A stretch of DNA of 64,000 bases from Symbiodinium natans (Eukaryota > Sar > Dinophyceae > Suessiales > Symbiodiniaceae), in the NCBI GenBank assembly GCA_905221605.1, contig CAJNDS010002577.1:264001-328000 (forward strand). The letters are read 5' to 3'. Numbering within the stretch: the first letter of the stretch is position 1; every line of letters starts with the position of its first letter. A model generated the notes under the pieces. It saw only the letters and a list, made by a program, of their open reading frames with translations, had not been told where the DNA came from and did not search any database. Both the position numbers and the translations under genes were made by a program. Below, one piece after another: positions 44,378 through 53,290 of this stretch.

Positions 44378-44399
44378 CTTGAGCCAAAATGGCTACGGC
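44378..44399 (-). other. Dinoflagellate spliced leader at the 5' end of LINE copy A
   Basis: The reverse complement reads G + CCGTAGCCATTTTGGCTC + AAG, the full 22-nt DinoSL with G at the variable first base. The exon part of the leader is added to mRNAs by trans-splicing, so a genomic copy here means that a processed mRNA was reinserted. Confidence 0.95.
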
Positions 44400-45980
44400 G
44401 TTTTTGCGCCAAGATATTACTTCAACCTTTTGGTCTTACTTGCGGTTATGTACCTGACTTTAGCCATTTTAGATTAGTTGAGAATTGATTGGCTAGATGA
44501 TGAAGATTCTATGGTAGCAAATTGGGACTTCCTTTCTTAGTTGAATCTGAATTGACTTACGGTTATGGGGCGTACGCTGTGCGGTTATGGTATGTATAAG
44601 TGTTCAGATACGCAGGGTAAGAACATAAATCAGAACACGATCTCAGCACGTTTTACAGCCTATGAGGTAGTCAGAAGCACGTGGACGCTTCAGGTTGATG
44701 GTACTTCGCACGACGGAAATCCTGAACTGGGTTTATGACATCCAAAGCTCCCCAAGCCAAACCTCGCGCCCCTAAAACCCTGCTGAGCCCCACACCCTGA
44801 AGCGTGAGTCCCCAAATCCTCTAGACCAAAAAACCCCAAATTCCCAAACCCCCCCAAAACCCAAGCCCCTATCCCCAAAATCCTAAACCCTCATGCACAA
44901 CATTCAACCCTAATGTTGCTGTAACTTGAAGTCTTTGGGCCTGGAGTTTGAGGTATAGGCGTTCCCGTGGCAGAGGTTACGTGTGTGGTCAGCGTAGTCA
45001 AGACGAATCAACAGCTTAGCGCTCAGTTTCTCACGCTTTAAACCTTACACTGAAACACGGTCTATGTGACCTAACGAAGAGTCGAAGGGTAGCAGGCAGT
45101 GCAGCTTCATCTCAAGCTTTATCGATGAGCTGCGTCCATGCGTTGTTTTTGCCGGACATCGAGCTGCGACACGAGACTGAGCCTAGGCGGTGCGCAAGAG
45201 CAATGACTACGTACTGGCCAGCATTGCAAAACTACTGCGACGCTTTGACACGACTTGGCCGGGGCATGCATGTGCACAGTGCGCGCTGTGAGAACGGAAA
45301 GAACGAGGTGTTTTGCATAGTATTTATACAGTTACAGTTGAAGTGTTTGCAGTGGTGTAGTCGCTGCTTTCCATTGTAAATATTGTAATATTTGGCAACT
45401 CAGCCGTTGCGAGCGTTAGGCACGGTAAATGAGTGCACTCCATTTCAATCACGCTAACACGGACTGCGTGATAGAGACGAATCCAGCATCGCGATTGCGC
45501 CAATTCGCTGCCAAGCTGAACTTGCGAATAAGGCCGGTGTCGATTTGTGGCAAGCGAGGCTGTTGAAAGTTGCACGACGGCGGTTATATAACGTTCGCAC
45601 AAGCATGTTGCAGACACATGCGAAAGCTGCACGCGCGTGAGCGCGCGCAAGAACGATCAAGAACGTGCGCACACGCGCCCGCTCCGCACGCATGAACCAT
45701 GCTCGTTGCACGCTGCTGCCGTCTATGAATGTGCGCGCGCGAGCGCTCCTGTCGCGTGTGACGCGCGTGTGTATGTCCTCATCGACCGCCCACCTGGTCG
45801 CGCATGTCTCCCAAGCCATCACAATGCATGCTTTCCTTTTTGGATTCAGATAATGCGTGCCCCATGTTTTTAAAGGCGCTGCTCGTGGTGCTCAACCAAA
45901 TATTTTTTTACAGGAAATGTGCCAACCACCTGGCGCAAAACTTGTTTTCGCATGCTGCCCGAAGTTGCTCGTGTGAAAGT
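44400..45980. other. Intergenic DNA; degenerate telomere-like tract inside
   Basis: No gene recognised. 44745-44905 is rich in CCCAAA, CCCTAAAA and CCTAAACCC words, resembling decayed CCCTAAA repeats. 45620-45775 is a GCGCGC-rich degenerate tract similar to 33000-33215. Confidence 0.4.
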
Positions 45981-45984
45981 TGCG

Positions 45985-46520
45985 GCATTTATCGACCAAT
46001 TGCCTGACGTCATGTGCGAAACGCTCGCGTGCTTGTTGCTGGCTCGCATTGAAGCTACAAAAACAGCATGGGTTTCGCAAAGGGCGACGTGTGGAAGAGC
46101 ACCTTTTGACGGCAAATATGATGATTGACAAGACGTTTGCTGGCAACGTGCCGGTTTGGATCATCAGTTTGGATTTGTCCAAAGCTTTTGATCGGGTGAA
46201 TTGGGATTCGCTTTGGGACGCCTTGCAGCAACATGGTGTTTCATATCTGGATTATGCAGCGGATGTACCATAAGCAGACAGGCCAGATTCATGCTGTTGT
46301 ACTCCCAGCCGAGAGTTTCATATCAAAGGTTGCGTGTTGAGCCCGCCACTTTTTGCCTCGGTTTTACAAGTCGAGCTTGCAAATGGGCGCACGCGTGTTT
46401 AACATCGTGGCGTTGATTTGAATGATGATTTAGAGCGCTTGCATGATTTACGATTTGCAGATGACTTGTTGTTCTTCAGCTCGATGAGATGTGCGACGCA
46501 CTTTGACAGGTGGGACTGAT
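45985..46520 (+). pseudogene. Decayed non-LTR RT fragment (third LINE family)
   Basis: Contains GFRKGRRVEEHLLTANMM, then VPVWIISLDLSKAFDRVNW (motif A), GCVLSPPLF-like text near 46335 and RFADDLLFFS (motif C, ~46457-46486), but in at least three frames with stops between. It is typical of abundant dinoflagellate LINEs and lies directly upstream of the POP1-like gene. Confidence 0.75.
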
Positions 46521-46976
46521 ATTAAATGCGACAAACACCAAGTGCTAGCTACGGAGGCGCAGACGCCGTCTCACTTAACCACGCCGCAAGGGCTGGTGAT
46601 GGATGTTTTGTCGGTTGACATTAGGTGTTGGGGTGTGCAGCCCCAAAGTTAATCCGGAAATTTCCTCAACATTAGGGCAGTTCTACTGTACGGCTTGTTC
46701 GCGGAACCAAAGGTTTTGCTGCTCATCTCTGTTGACGACCACCCTTCTACTTGTATTTGGCTGGGTTCAGGAGGGCTTGAGCTGATTTCAATTGGCCGTG
46801 TTGTCTGCCGTTTTTGCTGCCGCCCTGGCTCACGAGAAGCGTGCATGTGTTACACAGCCAAGTAAACGGGAGAGACCTGTTGAATGTTTGCAGCATGTCA
46901 ATCTGGGAAACTCCAATGTTGCGAGGGAAGTGGCAGCGTGAAGTTAATAGTGCCGAAAGTCGGGATTTACGTTGCA

Positions 46977-48278
46977 ATGGAGTCAAAGGCACCCCCATCC
47001 GTGCCCGCCAGGCGCTTTACTGGGAGCACGCTGGCAGGTGCAGCCCCGCCCACGGCAGTCCTGATTGAGGAGTTTACGGCAGAGCGTGCCAACGATGCGA
47101 AAAAACTTTTCGTGGCCATGGGTGACCTGCCCGCAGTACCCAGGCATCTTCGGCGACGTGCAAGGAGTTGGCGGCCCTTTGGTTTGCTACGATGTCGTCA
47201 GGCGGTGATGAAAGATGCACGGGTTGTGCGAAAAAAGAAGCCCAAATCTGGGCCAGTGGCCGAAAACGATGTTGGCAATCGCACGGTCGCTGCAATGGCA
47301 GGTGAACAGGATCCCATTACTGGTATTGTTCGCGTGCGTGTGCGTAAGCATTGGAGGCGCCCGGCTATCTTGTTGAAGGCCCACGCCTCGTTGACACCTC
47401 CGCTTGGCGGCGCCGTTCGAAAGCATCTCCAGACGCACATGTGGCATGCCAAACGGGCGCATATGGAGAATCTTTGGGGCCACCGGCTTGCTGTGCATAA
47501 TTGCAGTCTTGGAACTCGGGCCCTGTACCGAGCCACGTCTCGGCATTGTTGCATGCATGACCGCAGTTATGTGGAGCTTTTTGAACTTTGCGGGTCGGAA
47601 ACATCCATATTGCGGGTTTTAAACCGATGTGGGATCAAGGCGCATTTGGCCCTTGCCCCTGTCGCAAGAAGTGGAGCCCGACGGATTCGCGCGCTTTTGT
47701 ACGCTTCGGACACAGCCCATCTAATCGCACCAGTGCTGATCTTGTGGTGCCCGGCACAATGCACCAAGAAAGCTGCAGCCGAAGAGCAGAGCAGTGAAGA
47801 GGAAATGTTACCCTTCGTCATGGATGTCGGAGGAAGCGGAGTGCAACAAATTGAAATGGAAAAGATGGAAAGGCCTACGGTCCCGGTTGAGGAAGGTTGG
47901 AAGCTTTGGATATGGGTGCACCCGTCAGCAGCGGACGAGGCCCCGCAGTGCTTGTGGCCTGTGCGGCACTTGCCCAATCTGGCTCGTGTTTTCGCATGCT
48001 TGCTGCCAGTAACTCCGCTGACCAGCGCAGGCTTTTGCCAGCCTGAAATTGGCAGCGCGCTTAGTTTGCGAATATTTGTCTTGCTTTTTCCTTTTCTTGC
48101 TACAATTCGTGCCGCCCAGGCTGCAGAGCAAGTTGCCAGCTCTTTTGATGTTGGTCCGCGCGGTGCCCAAGCTGATTCGTTCCTGAGACTTGACCCAGGC
48201 TGCACGCCCCAAGATTGCATGTGTCAGCGCTGCTCCGCTGCTGGTGGTTGGGGTGTTGTGGTGCTGCTGGTGACCTGA
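46977..48278 (+). CDS. POP1: RNase P/MRP protein subunit POP1-like, N-terminal half
   Basis: POP1 is the largest protein subunit of RNase P and RNase MRP, which process tRNA and rRNA precursors in the nucleus. From the ATG at 46977 the ORF reads VLIEEFTAERANDAKKLF, then LPAVPRHLRRRARSW (the POP1 PRHxRRR signature), HMWHAKRAHMENLWG, GTRALYRATSRHC, RSYVELFELCG, RIRALLYASDTAHLIAPV and LWIWVHPSAADEA. These occur in the same order in eukaryotic POP1 proteins. Homology fades after ~47945, and the last ~110 residues probably read through an intron or unrelated DNA. The central POPLD domain is not seen downstream. The half is intronless over ~970 bp. A separate match to the POP1 C-terminus lies at 60.8-61.3 kb, beyond the Nup85 gene. 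This could be a truncated or retroposed copy, or the first exon of a split gene. Confidence 0.75.
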   Translation: MESKAPPSVPARRFTGSTLAGAAPPTAVLIEEFTAERANDAKKLFVAMGDLPAVPRHLRRRARSWRPFGLLRCRQAVMKDARVVRKKKPKSGPVAENDVGNRTVAAMAGEQDPITGIVRVRVRKHWRRPAILLKAHASLTPPLGGAVRKHLQTHMWHAKRAHMENLWGHRLAVHNCSLGTRALYRATSRHCCMHDRSYVELFELCGSETSILRVLNRCGIKAHLALAPVARSGARRIRALLYASDTAHLIAPVLILWCPAQCTKKAAAEEQSSEEEMLPFVMDVGGSGVQQIEMEKMERPTVPVEEGWKLWIWVHPSAADEAPQCLWPVRHLPNLARVFACLLPVTPLTSAGFCQPEIGSALSLRIFVLLFPFLATIRAAQAAEQVASSFDVGPRGAQADSFLRLDPGCTPQDCMCQRCSAAGGWGVVVLLVT

Positions 48279-49229
48279 CGGTGCCGTCCCCGCTGGCAGT
48301 GGTGGTGGTTGTTGCTGCTGCTGCCGGTTGGTGGTGGTTGCTGCTCCTGCTCCTGCTCCTCCCCCTCCTCCACCTCCTCCTGCTGCTGCTCCATGCAAAA
48401 TGCATGCCAACCTGCCTGCGAGGCCACCGCAGCACTGACGACTGACTAGTGACCAGTCATGATCTGTTAGGCCCTGTGTCACTGCGATGCCCGGGCTTGG
48501 GTTCCTGGAGCTCTCCGGGCCCAAATCCATAGAGGCAAGATGCGATCATTGCAAGGAAGGCTTTGGACAATGGATTCAAAGTTGTGTTCTGCAAAGAGGT
48601 GCTCGCCAGCGTCGTTCCACCAGAGGTCGGGTGGGCGAGTGGAAACCATTCATGCCATATCGCATGTGAGCAGCGCTGCAAGTTTGCATCGGAGCGTGCT
48701 ATTATGCTGTGCAAGACGGAAGGCTTGCCGAGACTCTGCTTCAACACAACTGTGGAAACAGGCATCGGGGGCCACTAGTGATCACTAGTGTTTTTCATTC
48801 AGTCAGATGGCGAAGTGCTAGGTGTCTGCGGCTGCTAGCGGTATGCGTGTGATACCACCAAGCGGAGCTATTCTTGCTGTAGAGGTGGAGGAGCTTCACG
48901 TAAGAAACGGTGGGGCAAACATCCTTCTGTTGCCACGTCGCATGCACGGCAGGAGTCACTCTTGGCCCAGTGTGAAGCACTCAAGCGTGAAAGGTTGCAA
49001 ATAGAGGGTGCCATGGTACACGTGCTTTGCCCAGGCAAGGTGCCTGGCCGGCCAGCTGGCAGGCACAGACTCTGTTCTGCTCGTCCTCAAGAAGTTCAAA
49101 ATCGCATCGCTGCTGCAGGGTCTGCACTCAAGGAGACAGAGGCGGAAGCAAGGACTGGCAGCGCCCTCGGGCAAATGTGAAGCATTCCTTGCATGGCAAA
49201 AGAAGGGAGCCCCGAGCGAGAGAGAGAGA
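48279..49229. other. Spacer with CTG/CTC-rich repeat
   Basis: 48300-48400 is a degenerate (CTG/CTC)n run that gives Leu-, Glu- or Gln-rich artefact ORFs. The rest has no recognised gene. The last 15 bases are (GA)n and abut the spliced leader of LINE copy 2. Confidence 0.5.
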
Positions 49230-49266
49230 GCCGTAGCCATTTTGGCTCAAGCCATTTTGGCTCAAG
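49230..49266 (+). other. Tandem spliced leaders: full leader plus truncated relict
   Basis: Full leader at 49230-49251 (core CCGTAGCCATTTTGGCTC), then CCATTTTGGCTCAAG at 49252-49266. The relict lacks the first six bases CCGTAG, as expected if the AG inside the older leader was used as acceptor for a new round of trans-splicing. This is the hallmark of repeated mRNA recycling in dinoflagellates. Confidence 0.97.
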
Positions 49267-49394
49267 AGCGACGAGCGGCTCGAGCCCCAGCCCGCCGTCC
49301 TGTGGGCAAAACAATCAAAAACTCTGTAGTTGATTGAGAGAGAGAAGGGGGGGGGAAAGAGAGGGAGGCCTCCGCTGTCAGACAGCTGCCCCCG

Positions 49395-49828
49395 CGCCTG
49401 CATAGCATCGCCCGCTCTACTACCAGGGGGGCCAACTACGCGTCTTCCCGCCGGGGGTTCTGACCACCATTGCCGGGGGGAACGAAGCTCAACGGCAACC
49501 GCTGCTGGCCGTGCTCCTGCATTACCTGAGGCGTGCGGGGGACACTGAGTACCACTATAACACCGTGATCGGCGGCCTTTGCGACTTGGAGGGGGGCGAC
49601 CAGATTCTGAGCGGCGTCTACCTCGCCAGGGGGAAGTTCGCGGTAACGGACGTGACTTGGCAGGGACACCGAGAACGCCATGACCACACTACTCCAGACG
49701 ATGGGGGCAGGAGGGGCAGGACAAGCTGTGAACCCAGAGGTACGAGGACAAATGGGGGACACCGCTCGCATCCTCCAAGAACTTCAAGCTCTACATGCGG
49801 CACAGTCTCAAACCATCCACCGCATTGA
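49395..49828 (+). other. Conserved ATG-less frame in the LINE leader (putative ORF0), copy 2
   Basis: Open from just after a TAG at ~49406, reading LYYQGGQLRVFPPGVLTTI, QPLLAVLLHYLRRAGD and YNTVIGGLCDLEGGDQIL. It overlaps the start of ORF1. The LRVF/Y-x2-GVL and PLLA words match the equivalent frame of copy 1. Confidence 0.4.
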
Positions 49829-50558
49829 CCAGGCCCAACAACAGCAGCAGACCGCCACGGACGAGATCACTCAAGAACAGGAACGACTCAAGGAGAGACT
49901 GGCCCTCCTGGAGGGGAAGTTCGGACAGCTGAATGGAGGGGCCTTGGGGGGAGGAGCATCAGGAGCATCCTCGGGGGAAGAAGAACGCCGCCAGCCTGCG
50001 CTTATTATGGGGGGATGGCCCGAAGACACACCGGCCTCGGAGACCCTTCACAACGCGCAGAACACAGCGAGTCAATTGAGGCTCGACATCGATATGGGGG
50101 CGGCCTTTGTCCCAGGAATTCGGAGGGGGTATGCCATCATCCCGATACGCCCCAAAGACGATGAAAGTGAAGAACAACACCGCCAACGCATTCAGAATGC
50201 CCTCCAGAAGGTCCGCAACGCCAATCTCATCCTGGGGGCGAAAGCAGACGGGGGGCGCCAGAAGCTTTGGCTAGCCGTAAGTCAAAGTCCACAACGCCGA
50301 GCCAAAGCCAAACTTGCTGGCAAGGCCAAACGACTTGCGCTGGAACACGGAGGAGATCCCCGGCGAGTAGAAGCAGAGTTCGCAACAGGCACAGTGTGGC
50401 TCAATGGGGTCAAAATTGCCTCGGCCACCGCCTCTGCGCCTCCCAACACCACGACCGCGGGGGCCGGATGGATCCATCTCCAAGAAGTAGCACGACTTCT
50501 TCGCGAAGAACCCACAACGGTGCAGAGCACCTGGGAGAGGATCCGCCAAGGCCTATGA
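49680..50558 (+). CDS. LINE ORF1 protein (copy 2), intact
   Basis: 292 residues from ATG at 49680. Residues ~30-85 are Gln/Glu/Leu-rich and coiled-coil-like (ARILQELQALHAAQSQTIH, EQERLKERLALLEGKF). The C-terminal globular part carries PALIMGGWPEDTPASE, FVPGIRRGYAIIPI, KLWLAVSQSPQRRAKAKLA and VEAEFATGTVWLNG, all shared with ORF1 of copy 1. The inferred role is binding of element RNA. It is shorter than copy 1 mainly in the coiled coil. The frame has no stop or shift, while the downstream ORF2 is truncated. Confidence 0.75.
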   Translation: MTTLLQTMGAGGAGQAVNPEVRGQMGDTARILQELQALHAAQSQTIHRIDQAQQQQQTATDEITQEQERLKERLALLEGKFGQLNGGALGGGASGASSGEEERRQPALIMGGWPEDTPASETLHNAQNTASQLRLDIDMGAAFVPGIRRGYAIIPIRPKDDESEEQHRQRIQNALQKVRNANLILGAKADGGRQKLWLAVSQSPQRRAKAKLAGKAKRLALEHGGDPRRVEAEFATGTVWLNGVKIASATASAPPNTTTAGAGWIHLQEVARLLREEPTTVQSTWERIRQGL

Positions 50559-50599
50559 CTGGGGGCTCCAAAGTTTCACCGAAGCAGACACCGAGCAGA

Positions 50600-50735
50600 T
50601 GGGGGCCAACATGCGCTCGCATCATGGAATGTGGGGGGACTGCAAGTGCCACATGTACTTGACCTCTGTGAAACACTCACGGGGGCACCATCCCTAAGGG
50701 ATCTGCATGTCCTCCTGGTCCAAGAGGTGATCTGA
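50600..50735 (+). pseudogene. Truncated EEP endonuclease start of LINE copy 2
   Basis: Reads LASWNVGGLQVPHVLDLCE and LHVLLVQEVI, matching TWNVGG and VVTLQEVI of copy 1. A TGA follows VQEVI and no further endonuclease or RT motif is found downstream. Confidence 0.65.
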
Positions 50736-51313
50736 GATGCCGGACTGCACAGGAGTTCACCTCACCGAGAAGCGACACGTCGGGGGAAGGGCGAACGATA
50801 ACACATGGGGGACTACAACGCCGCGGCTCCCAACTACCCGATCACGACTCGAGACGCCGAAGAACACATGTAGGGGCAAGCAGTGATTAGAATAGAACCA
50901 ACAACGCCGGCCAGAAAGGGGACATAGAGTGGGGGACCTCAAGTGTGGTGTGTTTGTAGGATGCCGTCAAAACTTCCCCCTTTACTACTGGTTTGCAACG
51001 AGGAAAGCCACAACCCCTAGCCAGGCGGAGTAGACGAGCAGGGTAGTCAAGGAACATCTCTGTCGCGTACAGAAGGCATAGACTGCACAGGAAGTACAGA
51101 GTGGGAAACCTCAACAAGTTGGGGAATTGCGGGGGGATTGGGGTTTGAAGGATCCAGGTTTCTTCAGGTTCACACACCGGTTAACATGAGGGGCACCACG
51201 TTCCTGTGACACGTTTGGTGGGCCACGAATACCGTGGGCCTTCCGTTCAGACGGACCCTTGGACGTCGCGCGCCTCTCGGGGCGGCCTTCCCTTCGGGGG
51301 GGGCTATGCGTGC

Positions 51314-51570
<257 letters not shown>

Positions 51571-52548
51571 CCATGTGAAACACCATGGGCCACGGAGCGA
51601 GACACAGCAAGCTTTTCGTCGACAGGGAGGACATGGTGAAAGTCGGCAGCCTACGACCAAGCGAACCCACGGGACCACCTATATATATAGGTCCCACCAC
51701 CCTGCAGAGTCAAACGGGGGTGAAGAACAGCACTGGCCACACCGGCGCCCCATCGGGGAGGCCAAACCATGGCAACAGCGACGCCCGCCAGGAACGAAGT
51801 CCAACCCTTGGAGGCGGAGGCCGATCGGAGCAGCACCGTGGGACTAAACGTGAAGCCACTACCGCGACTATGTCCACATAGCCCCATGAAGAACAACTAT
51901 GCGGGACCGACCGGCGAGGTCAACTGAGGGAGATGGGAAATGCACTGAAGGAAACAGTCTTAATTGTGTAAATGCTTTCCGGGAGTACTGTAAATTTGAT
52001 AGGAACTCACATAGAAAGTCACTTTTGCTCCCTGTCCTCCTCGCGGGTCCCGGGTGTTGTTCGTTGAGGTGGGGGTTTCGTTTGTTGGAGGATGGGGAGC
52101 CATGAACAGGCACACTCACCTTCCCTATACTGCTACCAATCTATAGCGAGTTTTCTACATTCCCCAACTACCAAATCTGTAGTCAGGGGAGAAGCAAACG
52201 TGAGCAGCAGTTTCATTCGGGGCGGTAAAACACACACAACTTCGGTAGACCCATGGGGACACCAAAGAGTCCTATGGGGATGCACGTTTGTACCGCTCGC
52301 TCCGAGAAGGGTGGGGGGAACTTGGTTCATCCTTTCGTACTTACCTTGTCTATCTTGGGTTTGTTTCCCCTGGTTGCTTCCGTCCTATGACCTTTTCCTT
52401 CTTTTCACACCGACTGAGTCTGTAACGCATACCCCGAGAGTGAGAGAGCTGAAATCGGGGCCCGCTACCGGACCGCAAACCGCTTGGCCGTCGCGGCCGG
52501 GACCTTTTTTTGCGGGTCCTATCAAGCGAGGAGAAGAAGAAGAGAGTG

Positions 52549-52557
<9 letters not shown>
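51571..52557. other. Spacer; possible 3' end of another LINE
   Basis: A 98-codon + frame (51585-51881) has no recognised family. 51675-51700 holds the palindrome ACCTATATATATAGGT. Near 52500 is a hairpin GGACC-TTTTTTTGCG-GGTCC followed by a purine run, the same hairpin-then-purine arrangement that ends LINE copies 1 and 2. Confidence 0.35.

Positions 52558-52584
<27 letters not shown>
52556..52584. repeat. (GA)n microsatellite
   Basis: About 13 GA units after an AGGAGAAGAAGAAGAGAGTG lead-in. Confidence 0.9.
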
Positions 52585-52734
52585 CGTGATGATGAGGGAC
52601 GTGAAAGACCCGCGCCATTTGTTCCCCACCCTCGGTGTGGGGTTGTTAGATTTTGAACTCAACTCTTCTCCTCGCCCGGAACTCTTCTCCTCGCCCAGTC
52701 TACTCCTCGCTCATCCCTGGAACCCCAAGTGTCC

Positions 52735-53290
52735 CCGGAATGCCCAACTCCAAAGTGTCCCTGGAGTGCCCGACCCCAGAAAACCCCAACCCCAGAGTCT
52801 CCCTAGGGTGCCCGACCCCAGAGTGTCCCCGGAGTGCCCAGCCCCGAGTCTCTTACCCCAAAGTCTCCCGGGAGTGCCCAACCCAGAGTCTCCCTGAAGT
52901 GCCCAACCCCAGAGTCTCCCCAGAGTGCCCAAGCCCACAGTGAGTGCCCAGCCCCAAAGTCTCCCTGAAGTGCCCAACCCCAGAGTCTCCCTTATGAATA
53001 AATTCATAAATATGTTGATATAAAATTACCTTTTCTTATATAACATAATTCTTCCCTTCCTCCCTACTTTATATGAATAAGATTCATAGAATATTAAATT
53101 TGCGTTTTAGAAGTAGGAGCATTCGGATGAACCTGTCTTTTATCTCTAATTTTGGTTGGATTCTTCGTGTTCTCGTAATTCGAGGCGGCAATATCTTCTT
53201 CTTTAGAATTTTGAGGGATATAACAGATTGTCCCCAGAGTGCCCAGCCCCAGAGTGTTGCTGGAGCGTCCAACCCCAGAGTATCTCTACC
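52735..53290. repeat. ~26-bp minisatellite, interrupted
   Basis: Repeats of GAAGTGCCCAACCCCAGAGT plus CTCCCT with point changes, about ten copies at 52735-52992 and two more at 53226-53285. An AT-rich block splits the array. Confidence 0.9.
52993..53225. other. AT-rich block inside the minisatellite
   Basis: About 233 bp, far richer in A+T than anything adjacent, with a 49-codon open frame (from 53073) of Ile/Phe/Arg-rich text. It may be an insertion, for example of organelle DNA or of a small AT-rich element. No flanking duplication is obvious because both sides are repeat units. Confidence 0.5.

Larger units (their letters stand above)
39389..44399 (-). mobile_element. Full-length R2-like LINE (copy A) with spliced leader and poly(A)
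   Basis: A 5.0-kb element read on the minus strand. Its 5' end is a complete 22-nt dinoflagellate spliced leader (44378-44399) and its 3' end is an uninterrupted A39 (T39 on the plus strand, 39389-39427), so it is a reverse-transcribed copy of a mature trans-spliced, polyadenylated mRNA. It codes for a small membrane-type ORF, then an N-terminal domain, RT, CCHC zinc knuckle and PD-(D/E)XK-type endonuclease (RLE), the architecture of the R2/NeSL side of LINEs. One frameshift near 42390 separates the N-terminal and RT frames; otherwise the coding sequence is open. The right flank begins CGTTTTTGCG and the left flank ends AGCCG before the T run, compatible with a short CGTTTTT target duplication merged with the tail. 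Confidence 0.9.

Noticed and set aside
52735-53290. CRISPR-like or zinc-finger-like coding repeat
   Set aside because: 26-bp tandem units with no spacers. The period is not a multiple of three and the frames are Pro/Ser-rich repeat translations.
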